From assembly GCA_022565015.1 (NCBI GenBank), contig JADFKI010000180.1:1-7960 (forward strand): a stretch of DNA of 7,960 nt, read 5' to 3'. The notes under the pieces are model-generated. The model was not told the origin of the DNA. It did not search any database and saw nothing but the letters and a program-made list of their open reading frames with translations. Position numbers and translations under genes: made by a program. Every line of letters begins with the position of its first letter. The first letter of the stretch is position 1. Shown piece by piece: positions 5,858 to 7,960 of the stretch. Origin of the DNA: Chloroflexota bacterium (GTDB lineage Bacteria > Chloroflexota > Dehalococcoidia > Lucifugimonadales > JADFKI01).

Positions 5858-6463
5858 TTGATTCCGGGCGACTTTCAGGTCAAGAAACCCACCAAGAGCC
5901 AGATGTGGAAGCTGGGCGCCGTCGGCGTGTTGGGCCTCGGCATGCTGGCCGGGGTAACCCTTGTTCTGATTTTCGTAATCTCGGCCTGGCTCGGTAGACC
6001 GGTGGTGTTCGGCTTCAACGAAGGGCCGGACCAGCCCATCGCCTTTCCCCACGTCAGGCACGTGACCGACCTGGGTATGGACTGCACGTTCTGTCATAGA
6101 AACGTGACCGAAGGCGCTGCGGCCACGATACCCTCGGCCGGCCTCTGTCTCACGTGCCACATGACCGTGGGCGACGGACTCGCTGAGATCGTGAAGCTTC
6201 GAGAGTACGGTGAGAGCGGCCGTCCCATCGACTGGGTGAGAGTCCACAGGGTCCCCGACCACGTCCGTTTCGTTCACGAGGCACACATAAGATTTTTCAC
6301 CCAGGCGCAGGGCGTCGAGGCCCAGGCCGTCTGTTCGACGTGCCACGGCGACGTCACCGCGACTGACAAGGTGCGCCAAGTTCGATCGCTAAAGATGGGC
6401 GATTGCGTGGACTGCCACAGGGACAACGGCGCTCCCACCGATTGCTCAACATGTCACTTCTAG
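5858..6463 (+). CDS. actA: Membrane-anchored pentaheme cytochrome c, ActA-type subunit of Alternative Complex III
   Basis: In Alternative Complex III (quinol oxidation with electron transfer to a cytochrome c or oxidase), ActA is the pentaheme cytochrome on the periplasmic side. This 201-residue protein has one N-terminal membrane helix (about 19-44) and exactly five CxxCH heme sites: C76-H80, C97-H101, C159-H163, C183-H187 and C196-H200. The last heme site ends one residue before the stop. Extra histidines (H65, H68, H130, H135, H140, H143) can serve as distal ligands. The start is uncertain. The TTG at 5858 has AGGAAG 12 bases upstream and follows an in-frame TAA (5846-5848). An ATG at 5903 (codon 16) would leave almost nothing before the membrane helix. 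The ActB-like gene begins 14 bp after the stop. A Qrc-type complex is a less likely alternative, since QrcA carries six hemes. Confidence 0.87.
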   Translation: MIPGDFQVKKPTKSQMWKLGAVGVLGLGMLAGVTLVLIFVISAWLGRPVVFGFNEGPDQPIAFPHVRHVTDLGMDCTFCHRNVTEGAAATIPSAGLCLTCHMTVGDGLAEIVKLREYGESGRPIDWVRVHRVPDHVRFVHEAHIRFFTQAQGVEAQAVCSTCHGDVTATDKVRQVRSLKMGDCVDCHRDNGAPTDCSTCHF

Positions 6464-6477
6464 GGGCTGAGTAGATA

Positions 6478-7960
6478 ATGGGTCTGACCAGGCGAAAATT
6501 CATGGCCACGGTGGGTGGCTCCGCCGTTGGAGCCGTCCTATTCCAGGCTTGCGGTATCCCGGAAGAGGAGCTCTTCGTTCAGGCCCCCATCGAGATGCCC
6601 GAGGACCTCGTCACCGGGCTCGACAACTGGTATGCGACTATTTGCCGCCAATGCACCGCCTCCGAGGGAATCGTCGTTCGCATAATGGAGGGGCGGGCAA
6701 AGAAGATCGAGGGCAACGTCGACTATCCCACCAATCGCGGCAAGCACAGCGCGCGATGCGAGGCGGGACTCCAGGCGCTCTACCATCCGGACCGCATAAA
6801 GGCCCCGATGCTCAGGGTGGGGGAGAGAGGCTCCGGCAGCTTCCGCGAAATCAGCTGGACCGACGCCATGGGTCGCCTGACCCAGCAACTGAAAAATCAA
6901 CAGGATGCCGGTAACCAGGCCGGCGTGGTCATGGCGACCGATCCCGTGGGTTCGCACCTGGGCCTGGTAGTCGAGCGATTCATGTCCTCTTACGGCGGCC
7001 GTCACATGGCCTATGAGCCCCTGGAGCGCACGAATCTCCAGGCGGCCGTCAAACAGGTCTTCGGCCAAAACGTGCTGCCGGACTTTGACATTGACAACGC
7101 ATCGACCGTCCTCTCCTTCGGCGCGGATTTCTTGAATACATGGGTCTCGCCAGTACGCTACGGCAGAGGCTACGGCAATTTCAGGCAGGGCGACCGCGAG
7201 CGCGGGACACTGATTCACGTGGACTCCCGCTTCTCCATGACGGGCGCCAACGCCGACGAGTGGGTGTACGTGAAGCCCGGGATGGAAGGCATTCTTGCCT
7301 TGAGCATCGCCCAGGTGATTATCTCGGCGGGCCTTGGCGAGAGCGCGGCGGCGAGTGCGCTTACGGGCAACGGATCGTTCGACATCGACGCATTTGCTCC
7401 AGCGAGGGTGGCCAACAGGATCGGAGTGTCCGCGGAGAAGATTACGAGCGTCGCCCGCCAGTTCGCGGAGCACCGTCCGGCGCTTGCGATAGGCGGCGGA
7501 AACGCCGGGGCGCATACCAACGGCCTGTTCAATCTCATCGCGATCTATTCGCTCAACTACCTGGTGGGCAGCGTCAACCAGCCCGGCGGCATCGTCTTCA
7601 ATCCGGAGCCGGCGATCAAGGACGTTCCCGTCGCGCCGAAGGTCAGCTCCTTCGCTGAGTGGAACGCATTGACGCAGTCCATGAAGCAGGGCCGCATACA
7701 GATACTGATGTTCAGGGGAGCCGACCCGTGGCACGGTCTGCCGGACGGCGCGGGCTTCAAGGACGCCATCTTCGACGTCCCTTTCTTGTTCAGCTTTTCA
7801 GGCATCATGGACGACACGACCTCGATGTCGGACCTCATTCTTCCCGAGCATAACTACCTGGAGGACTGGGGGAGTGATATCCCCAGTCCGGGACCCGGAT
7901 TCGAGACCGTGGGGTTCCAGCAGCCGGTAATTCGGCCCTTCTTCGGGGAGCGCAGTAACC
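6478..7960 (+). CDS. actB: Molybdopterin oxidoreductase-like ActB-type subunit of Alternative Complex III (N-terminal part)
   Basis: The frame is open from the ATG to the window edge (494 complete codons). It corresponds to the N-terminal molybdopterin-oxidoreductase-like half of ActB, which usually continues into a four-cluster Fe-S half (total near 900-1000 residues). A Tat signal, TRRKFM (4-9), is followed by a hydrophobic run and FQAC (C25), a possible though weak lipobox. The family block from C56 to about residue 105 (GRAKKIEGN, LQALYHPDRI) is well kept. However, only C56 and C59 of the usual CxxCxxxC...C cluster motif remain: the third position is E63 and the fourth is S91, with C94 nearby. 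No cysteine exists after residue 94, and the usual Mo-ligand region (about 176-190) shows no Cys. This fits known ActB, whose N-terminal domain carries no Mo cofactor. Shine-Dalgarno AGGGG overlaps the actA stop, suggesting translational coupling. Confidence 0.87.
   Translation, partial: MGLTRRKFMATVGGSAVGAVLFQACGIPEEELFVQAPIEMPEDLVTGLDNWYATICRQCTASEGIVVRIMEGRAKKIEGNVDYPTNRGKHSARCEAGLQALYHPDRIKAPMLRVGERGSGSFREISWTDAMGRLTQQLKNQQDAGNQAGVVMATDPVGSHLGLVVERFMSSYGGRHMAYEPLERTNLQAAVKQVFGQNVLPDFDIDNASTVLSFGADFLNTWVSPVRYGRGYGNFRQGDRERGTLIHVDSRFSMTGANADEWVYVKPGMEGILALSIAQVIISAGLGESAAASALTGNGSFDIDAFAPARVANRIGVSAEKITSVARQFAEHRPALAIGGGNAGAHTNGLFNLIAIYSLNYLVGSVNQPGGIVFNPEPAIKDVPVAPKVSSFAEWNALTQSMKQGRIQILMFRGADPWHGLPDGAGFKDAIFDVPFLFSFSGIMDDTTSMSDLILPEHNYLEDWGSDIPSPGPGFETVGFQQPVIRPFFGERSN

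Noticed and set aside
5645..6379. Minus-strand open frame of 244 codons
   Set aside because: It is antisense to the two-helix protein and the pentaheme cytochrome and has no recognisable features.
6538..7734. Minus-strand open frame of 398 codons
   Set aside because: It is entirely antisense to the ActB-like gene, whose protein family is clear; this is a codon-bias shadow.
1..7960. CRISPR arrays, tRNA/rRNA genes, insertion sequences or long repeats
   Set aside because: Reading through the window showed no spaced direct repeats, no transposase-like protein and no tRNA-like cloverleaf.

Overview
The window is GC-rich DNA with compact, operon-style bacterial genes and good Shine-Dalgarno sites. 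The best guess for the source is an aerobic Chloroflexota bacterium, perhaps of the SAR202/Dehalococcoidia type. This is inferred from an Alternative Complex III-type respiratory locus lying next to a catabolic operon and a B12-binding/radical-SAM-type protein. No 16S rRNA or other marker gene is present, so the taxonomy is tentative.

Left part (1-3256, minus strand): a three-gene operon read leftwards. It encodes an HpcH/HpaI-type pyruvate aldolase with all four expected active-site residues, a large alpha/beta hydrolase-domain protein (Abhydrolase_10 type), and the N-terminal 160 residues of a monomeric sarcosine oxidase/N-methyl-tryptophan oxidase-type flavoenzyme cut by the window edge. 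Together they look like a small-molecule breakdown module (hydrolysis, amine oxidation, retro-aldol cleavage), but the substrate cannot be read from the sequence.

Centre (3257-5340): a divergent promoter region holds candidate promoters for both directions, a near-palindrome and a 5'-leader hairpin. It is followed by an unrecognised small secreted or membrane-anchored four-cysteine protein (3503-3940). Next is a 421-residue protein with the architecture of a B12-binding radical SAM enzyme (4075-5340). The segment where the CxxxCxxC iron-sulfur motif should be contains no cysteine at all, although the surrounding fold is preserved. This is the most unusual protein in the window.

Right part (5341-7960, plus strand): a strong promoter (TTGACA plus an extended -10) with a CRP/FNR-like palindrome just downstream drives a respiratory operon. 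It encodes a 96-residue two-helix membrane protein, a membrane-anchored pentaheme cytochrome c (ActA type), and the N-terminal 494 residues of a Tat-exported molybdopterin-oxidoreductase-like protein (ActB type) with a degenerate iron-sulfur motif. This is the start of an Alternative Complex III (quinol:electron acceptor oxidoreductase) operon. The remaining subunits (Fe-S half of ActB, NrfD-like ActC/ActF, ActD, ActE) would be expected beyond the right edge.
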